NCBI RefSeq assembly: GCF_014522305.1
Contig: NZ_CP041982.1
Location: 935,001-999,000 of the forward strand
Source: Lactobacillus sp. PV034
GTDB taxonomy: Bacteria > Bacillota > Bacilli > Lactobacillales > Lactobacillaceae
Direction: 5' to 3'
DNA length: 64,000 nt
Shown: positions 50,221 to 63,746 of the stretch, in pieces
Layout of the letters: each line of letters begins with the position of its first letter
Numbering within the stretch: position 1 is the first letter of the stretch
Position numbers and translations under genes: made by a program
Notes under the pieces: generated by a model
Databases searched by the model: none
The model's input: the letters and a program-made list of their open reading frames with translations, nothing else
Told to the model about the DNA's origin: nothing

Positions 50221-51199
50221 ATTTATTAACTTTTTCTGTTTGGAAACGAGTATTAAATAATGGACTTAATGGCTTATGTTCTTGAATAAACTTAATTGCC
50301 TGACCCATTAATGGACCAACTGATACAAGTTCCACTTTATTTAATTGCTTATCTTCAGGTTGATTAATTGAGTCGGTTAAGACTAGCTTTTTAATTGGTG
50401 AATTATTCAATCTCTCAACAGCTGGTCCTGATAAGACCGCATGAGTAGCTGAAGCATAAACTTCTGTTGCTCCAGCGTCAATTAAAGCTTGTGAAGCTAA
50501 AGTAATAGTACCCGCAGTATCAATCATATCATCAATGATAATTGCACGTTTACCTTTCACATCACCAATAATATTCATGACTTCAGCAACATTTGCCTTT
50601 GGTCGACGTTTATCAACAATGGCAATTGGTGTTTTTAGAAATTCTGCTAACTTACGAGCACGAGTTACCCCACCATGGTCCGGTGAAACTACTACAGCAT
50701 TTTCTTGCAGTCCATTTCTCAAGAAGTAATCAGCTAATAGTGGAGCTCCCATTAAATTATCAACTGGAATATCAAAGAACCCTTGAATTTGCGGAGCGTG
50801 TAAATCAAGTGAAAGGACACGATTTGCACCAGCAGCTTGAATCATGTCTGCTACTAATTTAGCAGTAATTGGTTCACGAGCACGAGTCTTACGATCTTGA
50901 CGCGCATATCCATAATAAGGTAAAACGATGTTAACAGTATGAGCTGAAGCACGTTTAACAGCATCAATCATAATTAATAATTCCATCAAGTTATCATTTA
51001 CTGGTGCGCTAGTTGATTGAATTAAATATACATCTTTTCCACGTACTGATTCATCAATGTTAATTTGGATTTCTCCATCACTGAATCGCTTAACACTAGA
51101 TTTACCTAATTTTACTCCAACTGCATCGGCAATCTTTTCTGCTAATGGCTTGTTAGAGTTGAGTGCAAAAATTTTAATTTTATCGTCTACTTTAGACAT
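50219..51199 (-). CDS. prs: Ribose-phosphate pyrophosphokinase
   Basis: A 326-residue enzyme that makes PRPP from ribose-5-phosphate and ATP. The start ATG 51197-51199 ([11 protein letters not shown]) follows GGAGGAAAC; the GTG upstream would include that site. It has the pyrophosphate and PRPP loops [31 protein letters not shown] and [18 protein letters not shown] links to the PurR repressor encoded two genes upstream. Confidence 0.96.
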   Translation of the reverse strand: MSKVDDKIKIFALNSNKPLAEKIADAVGVKLGKSSVKRFSDGEIQINIDESVRGKDVYLIQSTSAPVNDNLMELLIMIDAVKRASAHTVNIVLPYYGYARQDRKTRAREPITAKLVADMIQAAGANRVLSLDLHAPQIQGFFDIPVDNLMGAPLLADYFLRNGLQENAVVVSPDHGGVTRARKLAEFLKTPIAIVDKRRPKANVAEVMNIIGDVKGKRAIIIDDMIDTAGTITLASQALIDAGATEVYASATHAVLSGPAVERLNNSPIKKLVLTDSINQPEDKQLNKVELVSVGPLMGQAIKFIQEHKPLSPLFNTRFQTEKVNK

Positions 51200-51313
51200 T
51201 GTTTCCTCCACAAAAAACTTACATTCTTACCTAATAATAGCAAAAAAATACGTCTTGTGCGCAAATTATACAAAAAAAGCGTCAACAGTTTGACTCTTTT
51301 TGAAATTATTTGA

Positions 51314-52699
51314 TTATTCCCAGTCTTTATCCTTTGATAAAGGTAATTTGTGCCAATAATCTGGCTTATTAGTCTGACGACCACGGGCAATCGCCATCTC
51401 ATAACGATCTACATCTTTAGTAATAGTTGAATCAGCTGCAATAAATGCATGATCAGCAATGTTTACTGGTGCAATAATAGTTGCTCCCGCTCCAATAAAT
51501 GCGTGATCACCGACATTAGTATGGAACTTCTTAACACCATCATAATTTGAAAAGATCGTACCACACCCAATATTAATGTCCTTACCCAAAGTTGCATCCC
51601 CAACATATGTTAAATGACCAACTTTAGTATTCTCACCAATTTCAGCTTTCTTAACTTCCACAAAATTACCGATATGGGCCTTTTTACCAATCTTTGCCTT
51701 TGGACGTAGGTGTGAGTTAGGACCAATATCTGAATTATCATCCATTTCAGATTCTTCAATAGTTGAGGACGTAATAGTTACCCCATTACCAATCTTTGAA
51801 TCAATAATACGAGATCCATTAGTAATATAGCATTCACTACCAATAACTGTATCACCTTTGATAACTACATTACCTTCAATAACTGTATCGTTACCAATCT
51901 TTACTCCAGCATCAATATAAGCTGTATCAGGGTCAATAAATGATACACCATCACGCATGTGTGCTTCATTGATCCGTTTTTGCATAATTTTAGTTGCTTG
52001 AGCTAAAGCAACTCGATCATTGACACCCAAGCTTTCACTAAAGTCTGGCATTTGGTAAGCACCAACTTTTTTACCAGCTTTACGCATGATTTCTAACACA
52101 TCAGTAAGGTAATATTCACCTTGAGCATTATTATTACCAACTTGTTTTAAGGCTTCAAATAATTCTTTATTATTAAAAGCAAATACTCCAGTATTAATTT
52201 CATCTACTGCCAATTCTTCAGGAGTACCATCTTTTTGTTCTACAATACGTAAGACATTACCATTTTCATCACGGATAATGCGACCATAACCAAATGGATT
52301 AGGTGCCTTTGCAGTTAAAACAGTCGCACTATTGCCATCTGCTTCATGCTTAGCAAATAAATTATTAAAAGTTTCACTTGTAAATAAAGGAGTGTCTCCC
52401 GTAGCTACTAAAGTAACTCCATTTTTGTCAGCAAGCAACCCACTCGCTGCCATTACAGCATCTCCAGTACCAAGCTGTTCTTTTTGGAAAGCAAACTCTG
52501 ATTGACCAGCTAAGACATCTTTTACCTTAGCTGCTCCAGTACCAACTACAGTTATAATTTCAGTAGGATTAGTTCCCTTTGCAGCATCAACAACATGCTC
52601 TACCATAGCTTTGCCACAAACCTTGTGTAAAACTTTATAAAGCTTAGACTTCATTCTAGTACCTTTTCCAGCTGCTAGAATTACAACATATTTATTCAT
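51314..52699 (-). CDS. glmU: Bifunctional GlcN-1-P acetyltransferase / GlcNAc-1-P uridylyltransferase
   Basis: A 461-residue enzyme. The N-terminal nucleotidyltransferase has [18 protein letters not shown]. From about residue 250 the left-handed beta helix of hexapeptide repeats carries the acetyltransferase ([22 protein letters not shown]). It makes UDP-GlcNAc, the substrate of MurA. It lies between purR and prs on the same strand, the conserved Firmicutes order. Confidence 0.96.
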   Translation of the reverse strand: MNKYVVILAAGKGTRMKSKLYKVLHKVCGKAMVEHVVDAAKGTNPTEIITVVGTGAAKVKDVLAGQSEFAFQKEQLGTGDAVMAASGLLADKNGVTLVATGDTPLFTSETFNNLFAKHEADGNSATVLTAKAPNPFGYGRIIRDENGNVLRIVEQKDGTPEELAVDEINTGVFAFNNKELFEALKQVGNNNAQGEYYLTDVLEIMRKAGKKVGAYQMPDFSESLGVNDRVALAQATKIMQKRINEAHMRDGVSFIDPDTAYIDAGVKIGNDTVIEGNVVIKGDTVIGSECYITNGSRIIDSKIGNGVTITSSTIEESEMDDNSDIGPNSHLRPKAKIGKKAHIGNFVEVKKAEIGENTKVGHLTYVGDATLGKDINIGCGTIFSNYDGVKKFHTNVGDHAFIGAGATIIAPVNIADHAFIAADSTITKDVDRYEMAIARGRQTNKPDYWHKLPLSKDKDWE

Positions 52700-52753
52700 T
52701 TAATTCATGATCCCTTCAGTAAAGTTAATACAGTCTCCATTATAGCATTTTCA

Positions 52754-53587
52754 CTATAAAAAACGCTCAAAGTTTATCTGATCTACAATATTGCCAGTTT
52801 GTACTTTTATTAATTTTTTATTTCGGTCAACTTCAGCGATCTTAATTAAAGATTGATAGTCATCTACGACTTTACGTGACGCATACTTGCTTTCGCAAAG
52901 TACTGCCATACCAGCCACATGACAATTAAATTCTTTAACCAATTCTTCCATTCCAGTTAGTGTTCCACCACCGCGCATAAAGTCATCAACAATTAAAACA
53001 TTAGAACCACTTGGTAAACTACGTTTAGCCAACTCCATTTTTTCCACACGTTCACTTGAAGATGCAACATAATTTACCGAAATCGTTGCTCCTTCAGTAA
53101 TCTTGGGCTTTCTTCTTACTAGTACGAAAGGCACATTTAAGAAACGACTTACTGCTTGGGCAACCGTTAAGCCTTTAGTCTCAACGGTCATTACATAATC
53201 TACCTTACTAAATGCATATTTAGTTGCAATCAGCTTACCAATATTTTGTAAATCTTGAGGTGAGCCTAAAATATCAGAGAAATAAACAAAATTGCCAGGT
53301 AAAATACGGTCTGGATTTTCTACTCGGTCAGCAAGATCTCGTAAAAAACTCATTGCTGCTTGCTTGCCCATAAAAGGAATATAGCGTACACCTCCAGCAG
53401 CTCCTGCTACAGTCTCTAAGATGCCATCTCTATTATTAGCTAATGTGGTTCTCAAGATAGTTAAATCTTCTGAGATTGATGATTTTGCTGCATCATAACG
53501 ATCTGCAAAAAATGGTAATGCAATCAAAGTATGAGGGTGATCCATTAAATATTTCACCATATCTACTAATCTCTCTGATCGTTTCAT
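52754..53587 (-). CDS. purR: Purine operon repressor PurR
   Basis: A 277-residue protein. Residues 1-70 form a winged helix (RSERLVDMVKYLMDHPHTLI, then FADRYDAAKSSISEDL). The rest is a phosphoribosyltransferase-like domain with the PRPP loop VLIVDDFMRGGGTLTGME. PRPP releases it from DNA. It precedes glmU-prs. Confidence 0.94.
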   Translation of the reverse strand: MKRSERLVDMVKYLMDHPHTLIALPFFADRYDAAKSSISEDLTILRTTLANNRDGILETVAGAAGGVRYIPFMGKQAAMSFLRDLADRVENPDRILPGNFVYFSDILGSPQDLQNIGKLIATKYAFSKVDYVMTVETKGLTVAQAVSRFLNVPFVLVRRKPKITEGATISVNYVASSSERVEKMELAKRSLPSGSNVLIVDDFMRGGGTLTGMEELVKEFNCHVAGMAVLCESKYASRKVVDDYQSLIKIAEVDRNKKLIKVQTGNIVDQINFERFL

Positions 53588-53642
53588 TGCTTCACCTTCC
53601 TAAAAAACAAATATTTTTATTAAATAATACTCTGAATATAGA

Positions 53643-53677
53643 GAAAAATCACCAGAATTGCATAAAATTCTAGTGAT
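53643..53677 (-). terminator. Terminator after veg
   Basis: On the reverse strand ATCACTAGAATT / AATTCTGGTGAT (one G-T pair) with a short loop and T run. Confidence 0.75.
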
Positions 53678-53717
53678 CATTCGTAAAATATTCAATTTTT
53701 AATTAAAGAAATTATTA

Positions 53718-53957
53718 CTACATTTCTTCAAATTCAAGTTCAATATTCTTAGTTAAAAGATCAGTATAGCTGTATGAAACACGTTCAAAGTTGTTTTGAT
53801 CTTGATCTAAATCAACTACGAATACGGCACGATAAGTTTTGGTTAAAGTACCTCTTCTACGAGTAACCTTTTTACGACCTGCTTGAGCTACAACAACAAG
53901 GTTTTCACCTAAGTGAGAATCTAAATCAGCTTTAATTGTATTGAGTGTTATTGGCAC
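53718..53957 (-). CDS. veg: Veg family protein
   Basis: A 79-residue basic protein with LGENLVVVAQAGRKKVTRRRGTLTKTYRAVFVVDL, the DUF1021/Veg pattern. In Bacillus it stimulates biofilm formation, by a mechanism that is not settled. It sits after rsmA in the conserved metG-tatD-rnmV-rsmA-veg-purR neighbourhood. Confidence 0.93.
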   Translation of the reverse strand: MPITLNTIKADLDSHLGENLVVVAQAGRKKVTRRRGTLTKTYRAVFVVDLDQDQNNFERVSYSYTDLLTKNIELEFEEM

Positions 53958-54017
53958 TTTATTTCACGCTCCCTTTTCGGGAGTATTTTACCATAATATT
54001 TGATATTCATCAAGAAA

Positions 54018-54905
54018 TTAGCTAATACTTTTTAAAGCATGTGCCAATTTAATAAAATCAGTAATCGTTAATTCTTCTGGACGAACTTTAAGATCAAAAC
54101 CAAGCCTTGTAATCAACTCTTCTCTTTTATCTTTATCTTTTATAAAAGCCTTTAAGTTATTAGCTAAAGTCTTTCGTCTCTGAGAAAAGCAACCTTTAAC
54201 TACCTGATTAAAGAACGTTTCATCTTCAATGTCATATTTATGTACCAAAGGGGTAAGTACTACAACTGCAGAATCGACTTTTGGCCTTGGCATAAAAGAA
54301 GAACTTTTTACATCTTCGGCTAGCTCAACTTGCATCCGTGATTGAACCGCAATTGTTAGCGGACCATAGGCCTTAGTCTTAGGCTGCGCCACCAAACGAT
54401 CAGCCACTTCTTTTTGCATCATCAAAGTTAAACTAGTGAAACTAAGCTTACTATCAATTAAATCAAAAATAATTGGAGTGGTAATGTAATACGGTAAGTT
54501 AGCCACTATCTTAACTGGTTGATTTAAATCAAGAAAGCCAGCTGTATCTTCCTTAAAATTAGCTTTTAAAACATCTTTCATCACTAATTTAAAGCGATCA
54601 GCTAAAGGTTCACCATCAATAGTTTGGGGTAATTCATTATGTAATATTTCTGGTAAGTCTTTATCAACCTCGTAGGCTAAGACTTTGGCTCCAGCTAATA
54701 ATAATTGCTCTGTTAAAGAACCAATTCCCGGACCAATTTCAATCACCTGATCTCCTGGTTTAATATCGGCTGCTGCTACTATTCCTTTAATTGCAGGAAT
54801 ATCTACCAAGAAGTTCTGCCCTAAATTTTTCTTTGTACGCATTAAATAGCGATTGACAATTGCACGAGTTCTCACTGGATTAGCAATCGGCATATTATTT
54901 GACAT
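54018..54905 (-). CDS. rsmA: 16S rRNA (adenine-N6,N6)-dimethyltransferase
   Basis: A 295-residue KsgA enzyme. The SAM site is [16 protein letters not shown] and the catalytic motif is NLPYYIT; the family entry motif [11 protein letters not shown] is present. It dimethylates two adenines near the 16S 3' end. It overlaps the rnmV end by 11 bases. Confidence 0.95.
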   Translation of the reverse strand: MSNNMPIANPVRTRAIVNRYLMRTKKNLGQNFLVDIPAIKGIVAAADIKPGDQVIEIGPGIGSLTEQLLLAGAKVLAYEVDKDLPEILHNELPQTIDGEPLADRFKLVMKDVLKANFKEDTAGFLDLNQPVKIVANLPYYITTPIIFDLIDSKLSFTSLTLMMQKEVADRLVAQPKTKAYGPLTIAVQSRMQVELAEDVKSSSFMPRPKVDSAVVVLTPLVHKYDIEDETFFNQVVKGCFSQRRKTLANNLKAFIKDKDKREELITRLGFDLKVRPEELTITDFIKLAHALKSIS

Positions 54906-55458
54906 GGTTAACTGCCTCCTCTAATTGTGAATAAGTAATCCCAAACATCCTTAGGCGACGTAAAAATTGTTTTGCATTACCATAACCTATTCCTAGTTCA
55001 ATACCAACTTGTTCTCTTAATTTTCTTGCATTTGGTCCCATTCCTAAGCCTAATGCAAAATATTTTTCCCGGGTAATATCACTCGGCTCAGGCTGGCTTT
55101 CATGCAAATCTGCTAAAGCTCGCTCCAAAGCTTCTTTTGAAGCATGCTCTACACCTAAACTATTTCCCCTTTTGGTTGGTTCGCCCTCTTTACGCGTAAT
55201 AAAGGCCTGTTTTGCAGTTGGCACAACTGCCGTTACTAAACGACGAATTCTTTCACCATTGTAATCAGGATCAGTAAAAACAATTATCTCTCTTTTTTGA
55301 GCCAAATTTTTAATTTCAGCTAATGTTTGTTCTGATACTTCAGACCCATTAGTTTCAATTGTCTCGATTCCTGGGAAAAATTGTTTTAGTCTCTTAGTAT
55401 CATCCCGGCCCTCAACAATAACTACAGCATTAAAATGTTTTATATTATTTGATTCCAT
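54895..55458 (-). CDS. rnmV: Ribonuclease M5
   Basis: A 187-residue Toprim nuclease with [13 protein letters not shown] and [16 protein letters not shown], which hold the metal-binding Glu and Asp-x-Asp. It matures 5S rRNA precursors. It overlaps both tatD and rsmA, so it is part of a coupled operon. Confidence 0.94.
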   Translation of the reverse strand: MESNNIKHFNAVVIVEGRDDTKRLKQFFPGIETIETNGSEVSEQTLAEIKNLAQKREIIVFTDPDYNGERIRRLVTAVVPTAKQAFITRKEGEPTKRGNSLGVEHASKEALERALADLHESQPEPSDITREKYFALGLGMGPNARKLREQVGIELGIGYGNAKQFLRRLRMFGITYSQLEEAVNHVK

Positions 55459-56214
55459 ATATTTTCATCGCGTTTTCATAAGTATGAGTAGCAACCTCAT
55501 CGAGTGATACATTACGTAAATCAGCAATTGCTTGAGCAACATAATGTACGTATCCTGTTTCATTTTGCTTACCACGGTAAGGCTTAGGAGTTAAATAAGG
55601 TGCATCAGTTTCAATCAGCATCCGATCCCAAGGGACAGCCTTAGCTGAAGCATGGACATCGGTTGCCTTAGTAAATGAAACTACTCCTGAAAATGACATC
55701 ATCATCCCCAAATCTAAAAACTTTTTCATCCATTCAGGATCACCATTAAAGTTATGCAAAATGCCACCATATTCACCAACTTTGCTATTCTTAAGAATCT
55801 CATAAGTATCTTCAAACGCATCGCGGGTATGAATGTTAACGGGCATTTTTAAGTCATGTGCAATTTCTAATTGTTCAGCAAATACCTGGCGTTGAACATC
55901 ACGGGGAGATTCATCCCAGTAATAATCAAGGCCAATTTCTCCTAGAGCTACTGTCTTATCTAATTGTAATTGCTCAATTAACTTATCTTTAGCTGCTTGA
56001 TCAAAATCTTTAGCTACATCAGGACAAAAACCCACAATTGCATATAAATTATCAAAACGATCGCTCAAATCAATCGCACGTTCATTAAACTCAGGATCTT
56101 GCCCTGCTACGGCTGCTCTCGTTACACCAAGTTTTTCAGCACGTTCTAAATAAAACTCTTCTTTTCCTCTAAAAGGTTCATCATTCAAATGTGTATGTGA
56201 ATCAAAAAGTTCCA

Positions 56215-56215
<1 letters not shown>
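55445..56215 (-). CDS. TatD-family metal-dependent hydrolase
   Basis: A 256-residue TIM-barrel DNase-like protein. It has FDSHTHLND, GEIGLDYYWDESP, NIHTRDAFEDT and IETDAPYLTPKP. TatD/YabD enzymes are 3'-5' DNA exonucleases or AP endonucleases in related bacteria. It starts at the last base of the metG stop. Confidence 0.93.
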
Positions 56216-58218
<2,003 letters not shown>

Positions 58219-58280
58219 CTAATTCTCTTCTTGCTAGTATATCATAGCATCTTACGTCTAAAATTTAGCACTAATATACA

Positions 58281-58316
58281 AAAAAGAGGAATTTCTCATA
58301 AAATTCCTCTTTCTTC
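58281..58316 (-). terminator. Terminator after mgtA
   Basis: On the reverse strand AAAGAGGAATTT / AAATTCCTCTTT with a 6-base loop and T-rich tail. Confidence 0.82.
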
Positions 58317-58338
58317 GTTAAAACTATTTGACTAAATC

Positions 58339-61026
58339 TTATAGTAAGAATTTTTCTTGCTTTAAGTAACAATGTTTCACTAGCGTAGTAAGCGCAATAT
58401 ATAAAATTAATAAAACTCCCACTAAACCTAAATAATATATCGGTAATGGACCAAACTTCATAATTTTAGCTAACGGCTTAATAAACGGAATCGCTCCACC
58501 AATTATACCTGCTCCTAAAGTTGCCCAGGCAACTGCTGCAGAAGAATGTTGCTGGATAAATGGAATTTTTGGATCACGTAAAACCTGAATAACCATTTCT
58601 TGCGTCCAAAGTGATTCCACAAACCAACCTGCCGCAAAGACAGTAATAAACAAGGTTCGCTGTCCTACATCTGCATTAGTCCAAGAACTTCCCACTACTT
58701 GTGGACCAATCCAAAAGAAAAGTAATGCAAAAGTAATCACATCAAAAATTGATGAAATTGGGCCAAAATAAAGCATAAATTTTGGTAACTTCTTCGTACT
58801 CCACTTTCTTGGAACTTGAAGATAATGTTGGTTCATTTTATCAAACGGAATTGATAAACAAGATAAGCTATAAATCAATTCTAGAATCAGTAATTGAACA
58901 GGTGACATCGGTAGAAATGGCAAAAAAATTGACGCAATCAAAAGGGACAAAATATTGCCAAAATTTGATGAAAGCGTGGTTTCAATATACTTCATCGTAT
59001 TACCAAATACTCGACGCCCAATAGTCACACCATTTTCTAAAATAGCCAGATCTTTTTCGAGCAAAATAATATCGGCTGATTTTTTAGCAATATCCACAGC
59101 GGTATCCACAGAAACTGCCACATCTGCTGCCTTCATTGCCGAAGCATCATTAATCCCATCCCCCATATAAGCAACTGTATGATCATTTTTCTTTAGTAAA
59201 TCAATAATCTCGGCTTTGTCTTCAGGAGATAATTTAACAAAGATATTACATTCTTCGACCATTTCTTCTTTTTCAGCTTGAGTTTTATCAACAAAATCTT
59301 GAGCCGAATAAACAATATCAGCATTAATCCCGACATCAACCGCAATCTTACGCGCAACAATTGCCGTGTCGCCAGTTAAAATTTTGACCTTAATTCCATC
59401 TTCGTTAAGCACCTTAATTGTATCTTGAGCTCCCTCTTTTGGTGGATCTAAAAAGGCCAAGAAACCAGTTAAGATCAAATCTTTTTCATCGGCCGGTGAA
59501 AAAGCTCCTACCGCAGCAGGGTCCTTTTTATAACCTAATAAAATAATGCGCATCCCATCCGCACTCATACGATCAATTTCCTCCATGATCTTAGTACGGC
59601 GTTCATCAGTTAGTGGCTCTATTTTTCCATTAACTTCTATCCTAGTAGAGCAAGCAAGCATTTCTTCAGCTGCTCCTTTTGTAACTAAAACATGCTCATT
59701 TTCAGCATTAGCTACTACTACACTTACGCGTCGCCGCTTAAAATCAAAGGGAATTTCATCCACTTTACTATAATCATGATTAATCTCATTTACGTCCAAT
59801 TCATTATTAGCAGCATTAATAATTGAACGATCAATCAAATTTTTCATACCAGTTTGGAAATAAGCATTTAAATAAGAATATTTCAAAATATCTGGTTGTT
59901 CTTGTAGATTCAGATCATAATGCCGTTCTAGCATTACTTTATTTTGTGTTAAAGTTCCCGTCTTATCTGTACATAAAATATCAGCTGAACCAAAGTTCTG
60001 AATTGAACTCATCGTCTTTACAATGGTGCCTTGTTTAGACATTTCAATCGAACCTTTAACTAGGTTGCTTGTGACAATTACCGGTAACATTTCTGGTGTT
60101 AAACCAACTGCAGTCGCTATTCCAAATAAAAGTGCATCCAACCAATTTCCCTTAGTTAACCAGTTAATAACAAAAATAGTTGGTGCAATAATTGCGGTCA
60201 TTGTGAGTAATAATTTAGAAATTTCTTTAATTCCTAAATCAAAACTTGTCTCCTTAATTTGATTTCTAGAAATATTTTGCGCTATCTTACCAAATACAGT
60301 TTTTTCTCCTGTAGCAAATACCACTCCAACTCCAGAACCAGACACAATTGTTGTTCCCTCATAAACGATATTTGGATAAGCCAAATAATTTTTTAAATCA
60401 TCAGCCTTAGGCTTAGCGTTAGCAATTTTTTCAGTTGGTTCAGATTCACCATTTAATGAACTGGAAGAACAAAATAAATCTTTGGTTTTTAATAAACGCA
60501 TATCAGCTGGCACCATATCTCCTGCTGATAAATTAATAATATCGCCAATTACAACTTCCTTAGTTGGTAACTCCAAATTTTTACCACTACGCCGAATATT
60601 GGTAGTAACTGAAACCATTTCAAGCAGGTCTTCTACAGCATCATTGGTTTTAATATTTTGAATATAACTAGTAATCCCAGAGATTAAAACCATTATTATC
60701 ATGATGATTGAGGTACTCGGATCTTTTTGGGCTTGTGGTACAAACAAAAAATCAGAGAAAAACGAAATGGCTGCCAAAATCAATAAAACAATCGTGAAAG
60801 GCGTTAAAAATGATTTGACTAAAAATTGAATTCTAGTATTACTCGGTTTTTTTGCGACCTCATTAGGACCAAACTTCTCTAGTCTTTGTTCTGCATCTGC
60901 ACTATAGAGCCCATTAATTGAGGTATGAAGTCGCTGTAAAGTTGCAAACTTATCTTCTTGTGCAATCTGACGAACAAGCTTAATATTATTCATCATTTTT
61001 TTGCTAGGGTTTGTAATTTTCAGCAT
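58339..61026 (-). CDS. mgtA: Mg2+-importing P-type ATPase
   Basis: An 895-residue P3B ATPase starting MLKITNPSKK at 61024-61026 behind AAAGGAAG. It has the phosphorylation motif DKTGTLTQN, TGE-like NGESEPTEK, the nucleotide-domain KGAAEEML, the hinge MGDGINDASAMKAADVAVSVD and about ten membrane helices. It imports Mg2+. The M-box riboswitch upstream supports magnesium as the substrate. Confidence 0.94.
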   Translation of the reverse strand: MLKITNPSKKMMNNIKLVRQIAQEDKFATLQRLHTSINGLYSADAEQRLEKFGPNEVAKKPSNTRIQFLVKSFLTPFTIVLLILAAISFFSDFLFVPQAQKDPSTSIIMIIMVLISGITSYIQNIKTNDAVEDLLEMVSVTTNIRRSGKNLELPTKEVVIGDIINLSAGDMVPADMRLLKTKDLFCSSSSLNGESEPTEKIANAKPKADDLKNYLAYPNIVYEGTTIVSGSGVGVVFATGEKTVFGKIAQNISRNQIKETSFDLGIKEISKLLLTMTAIIAPTIFVINWLTKGNWLDALLFGIATAVGLTPEMLPVIVTSNLVKGSIEMSKQGTIVKTMSSIQNFGSADILCTDKTGTLTQNKVMLERHYDLNLQEQPDILKYSYLNAYFQTGMKNLIDRSIINAANNELDVNEINHDYSKVDEIPFDFKRRRVSVVVANAENEHVLVTKGAAEEMLACSTRIEVNGKIEPLTDERRTKIMEEIDRMSADGMRIILLGYKKDPAAVGAFSPADEKDLILTGFLAFLDPPKEGAQDTIKVLNEDGIKVKILTGDTAIVARKIAVDVGINADIVYSAQDFVDKTQAEKEEMVEECNIFVKLSPEDKAEIIDLLKKNDHTVAYMGDGINDASAMKAADVAVSVDTAVDIAKKSADIILLEKDLAILENGVTIGRRVFGNTMKYIETTLSSNFGNILSLLIASIFLPFLPMSPVQLLILELIYSLSCLSIPFDKMNQHYLQVPRKWSTKKLPKFMLYFGPISSIFDVITFALLFFWIGPQVVGSSWTNADVGQRTLFITVFAAGWFVESLWTQEMVIQVLRDPKIPFIQQHSSAAVAWATLGAGIIGGAIPFIKPLAKIMKFGPLPIYYLGLVGVLLILYIALTTLVKHCYLKQEKFLL

Positions 61027-61071
61027 TTTAACTTCCTTTCTTTTTATCAAAAGAAAGCAAACAAACAAAAA

Positions 61072-61310
61072 AAGACCAATGCAAAAACTGCGTTGGTCTT
61101 TATATCCAAGCGATAATAGTACTCGTCGTTCAGTTTTAACACTACATGACGTAAAGTTGCTGCATCTTCTGCATAACTAGCTGTCTGGGGAGGGCCTTAA
61201 GTCGACGATCCCTGTTTGACCCGTTGGCATCTCTGGATGTTGCTGGGCGACAGCATATATTCATGTAGGAGTCTCACCTAACAGTTCATTTGCCTCATAT
61301 TTAACTTCTA
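61072..61310 (-). ncRNA. M-box (ykoK) magnesium riboswitch before mgtA
   Basis: The reverse strand shows the M-box consensus blocks in order: GTTAGGTGAGACTCCTACA, CTGTCGCCCAGCAACATCCA, GAGATGCCAACGGGTCAAAC and AGGGATCG. A terminator AAGACCAA-x-GC / GC-x-TTGGTCTT plus T7 (61100-61072) lies 45 bases before mgtA. In Bacillus high Mg2+ stabilises the form that terminates. The 290-base gap between mgtA and the TPM gene is filled by this element. Confidence 0.93.
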
Positions 61311-61358
61311 TAACCACTTTAAAAGGAATTATTATATTCGTCAACCATAAATTAAAAA

Positions 61359-61946
61359 TTATCTTTTATTTCGTTTTTTCTGCCAAGAGAAGAAGAATGT
61401 CACTATCAAAACAACAACCAGTGCCCAAACCAAATTTAAACTTTGGGGATGATTAACCCTTTGGAGTTGTTCACTAGACAAGGTATTTTTGTCAGCTGGT
61501 AAATTTAATTCTTGATCGATTAATGTTGTGCAAGCATTAAAGACTTTGAGAATCCCTTTATTAAAGGTCTTATTTTGCTTACTTCGCAAATCATCTCCTG
61601 CATAACGAATAATATTGTTAGTAGTAGTTACCGGTAAAACTTTTTTAAACTTACTCCCTACTAAAATTTGTACATTATTCTTTTGCTGGTGAATAGTAAC
61701 AATGATAATTTGATTTTTTCGTGGCTTTAATTGTTTAAATGCCCGATTACTTGTAACACTAACTAGGTTAACAATTGGCTTCTCTTTTAGCTTAGTCTTC
61801 TGATAAGTTTCATTTTTTTGAGTAACTAAATTATTAGTTGCTTGATTAAAAATATGAGCCTGATCAATCACACTTGCTTGCGTCATTGCTAAGCTGAAAA
61901 AAGCTAATAAAGATAAAATTGCTAAAAATAATTTATTCTTCGTCAT
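61359..61946 (-). CDS. TPM-domain-like secreted/membrane protein
   Basis: A 195-residue protein. Residues 1-25 form a signal sequence or N-terminal anchor. It is followed by VIDQAHIFNQATNNL, which resembles the opening of TPM (TLP18.3/Psb32/MOLO-1) domains, and IIIVTIHQQKNNVQILVG. A C-terminal helix (NLVWALVVVLIVTFFFSW) with a KKRNKR tail anchors it with the C-end inside. The function is unknown. It follows trpS by 25 bases on the same strand. Confidence 0.78.
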   Translation of the reverse strand: MTKNKLFLAILSLLAFFSLAMTQASVIDQAHIFNQATNNLVTQKNETYQKTKLKEKPIVNLVSVTSNRAFKQLKPRKNQIIIVTIHQQKNNVQILVGSKFKKVLPVTTTNNIIRYAGDDLRSKQNKTFNKGILKVFNACTTLIDQELNLPADKNTLSSEQLQRVNHPQSLNLVWALVVVLIVTFFFSWQKKRNKR

Positions 61947-61971
61947 AGCTAACTCTTATAATTCGCTAGGT

Positions 61972-62994
61972 TTAATTTTTCTTAAAATAGTTTAAACCGA
62001 TAGCATCTCTAACTTCTTCAAGCGTCTGATTTGCTACTTCATTAGCCTTCTTTGAACCTTCTAAAAGCATTTCATAAACAGCATCTGGATCTTGAGCAAA
62101 TTTTTCACGACGCTCTCTGATTGGTGCAAGTTCAGCTTCAAGCACTTCATTAAGGTAACGTTTAATCTTCACGTCACCTAAGCCACCTTTTTGATATTGC
62201 TCTTTTAATTCAGCTACTTTATCTTTATCTGGTGCAAAGACATCAAGGTAGGTAAAGACAGTATTGCCTTCAACTTGGCCAGGATCTTCAACGTGAATAT
62301 GGTTAGGATCAGTGTACATTGACATTACCTTCTTTTGGACAGTCTTTGCATCATCTGATAAGTAAATTGCGTTTCCTAAAGACTTAGACATCTTTGCGTT
62401 TCCATCAAGACCTGGTAATCTACCTTGACCCTTTGGTGGAAAGTAACCTTTAGGTTCAACCAAAATATCTGTATTGTAAACACGATTAAAAGTACGAACA
62501 ATTTCACGAGTTTGTTCAAGCATTGGTTCTTGATCGTCCCCAACAGGAATCAAGGTTGCCTTAAAAGCTGTAATATCTGCAGCCTGAGATACTGGATAAT
62601 TCAAAAATCCAACTGGAATTGAATCCTTAAATCCCTTTTGCTTAATTTCAGTCTTAACGGTTGGATTTCTTTCTAAACGAGCAACAGTTACTAAATCCAT
62701 GTAGTATGCAGTTAATTCAAATAAAGCAGGAATTTGTGATTGGACATAGATTGTTGACTTTTCTGGATCAAGACCAACTGCTAAATAATCAAGCGCAACT
62801 TCAATTAAACTCTTTCTAATTTTTTCTGGATCACGAGCATTATCGGTTAATGCTTGCGTATCTGCAATCATAATGTAAGGATCATATTTTCCTTCATTTT
62901 GTAACTTTACACGATTTTTTAATGAACCAATATAGTGACCGATATGAAGCTTTCCAGTTGGACGATCACCTGTTAATAATATTTCTTTTGTCAT
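61972..62994 (-). CDS. trpS: Tryptophan--tRNA ligase
   Basis: A 340-residue class I synthetase starting MTKEILLTG at 62992-62994; an ATG four codons earlier would include the GGAGA site. HIGH is in [17 protein letters not shown] in AKMSKSLGN, and GDDQEP marks the tryptophan site. No T-box is visible in the 100-base upstream region. Confidence 0.96.
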   Translation of the reverse strand: MTKEILLTGDRPTGKLHIGHYIGSLKNRVKLQNEGKYDPYIMIADTQALTDNARDPEKIRKSLIEVALDYLAVGLDPEKSTIYVQSQIPALFELTAYYMDLVTVARLERNPTVKTEIKQKGFKDSIPVGFLNYPVSQAADITAFKATLIPVGDDQEPMLEQTREIVRTFNRVYNTDILVEPKGYFPPKGQGRLPGLDGNAKMSKSLGNAIYLSDDAKTVQKKVMSMYTDPNHIHVEDPGQVEGNTVFTYLDVFAPDKDKVAELKEQYQKGGLGDVKIKRYLNEVLEAELAPIRERREKFAQDPDAVYEMLLEGSKKANEVANQTLEEVRDAIGLNYFKKN

Positions 62995-63108
62995 AATTAT
63001 CTCCATTATTAATTAACATCTTATATATTAGCTATTCTAGCAAAAATGCTTATTTCTTTAAACTCATGTTTAACTTGATACAATAATTAACAAAAGGGAG
63101 TGAATAGC

Positions 63109-63729
63109 ATGTGTAGTCATTTTCAATTACCACCATTACATAAAATCGAAACTTACCTAAAGAAAGACCTTAAGTTACCATTAGTACCTGTTGACTTTCC
63201 TAAGGAAGAATTTAAAGATGCAACGGAAATTTTTCCCAAACGTAAATCTCTAGTATTACTTTACCAAGATGATAAACTCCAACTGCAAATCATGGATTGG
63301 GGTTATCCGAGCCCATTTAAACCAAATCAAGTGTTAAATAATGCTCGCGTCGAACGTTTTTTTGAGCCACAAAGATCAATGTGGGACAAGTCTTTTGCAC
63401 GTCAAAGATGTATTATCTTAACTAATCAATTCTTTGAAAGCAGTCGTAATACTTATACATTAGCAAATGGTAAAACGTATCATGAAGAATTTAGTTTTAA
63501 ATCTGCTACCCAGCCACTCACAATGTTAGCTGCAATTTATGATGAAAAACATTTTGCCCTTGTCACTACTGATTCCAATGAAACTGTCTTAGCTGCCCAT
63601 CCACGCATGCCACTAGTTATTACGCCAGATGAATTAAGAAAGTGGCTCTTCCAAAACTTCACTTCGCTAATTGATCGTAGGCAAGTTAAACTTGAACGTA
63701 CCCTATTGCCCCACAGAGAAAGTGTGTGA
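63109..63729 (+). CDS. SRAP-family protein (YedK/HMCES), abasic-site DNA-protein crosslinker
   Basis: A 206-residue protein starting MCSHF at 63109 behind AAAGGGAG. The family needs Cys2 exposed after Met removal, which rejects the GTG start at 63100. It has NNARVERFFEP (conserved Asn/Arg), the acidic residue in TNQFFESS and the His in AAHPRMPLVI. SRAP proteins trap abasic sites in single-stranded DNA by a thiazolidine link. It is divergent from trpS. Confidence 0.9.
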   Translation: MCSHFQLPPLHKIETYLKKDLKLPLVPVDFPKEEFKDATEIFPKRKSLVLLYQDDKLQLQIMDWGYPSPFKPNQVLNNARVERFFEPQRSMWDKSFARQRCIILTNQFFESSRNTYTLANGKTYHEEFSFKSATQPLTMLAAIYDEKHFALVTTDSNETVLAAHPRMPLVITPDELRKWLFQNFTSLIDRRQVKLERTLLPHRESV

Positions 63730-63746
63730 TACAATTCTTATATCCC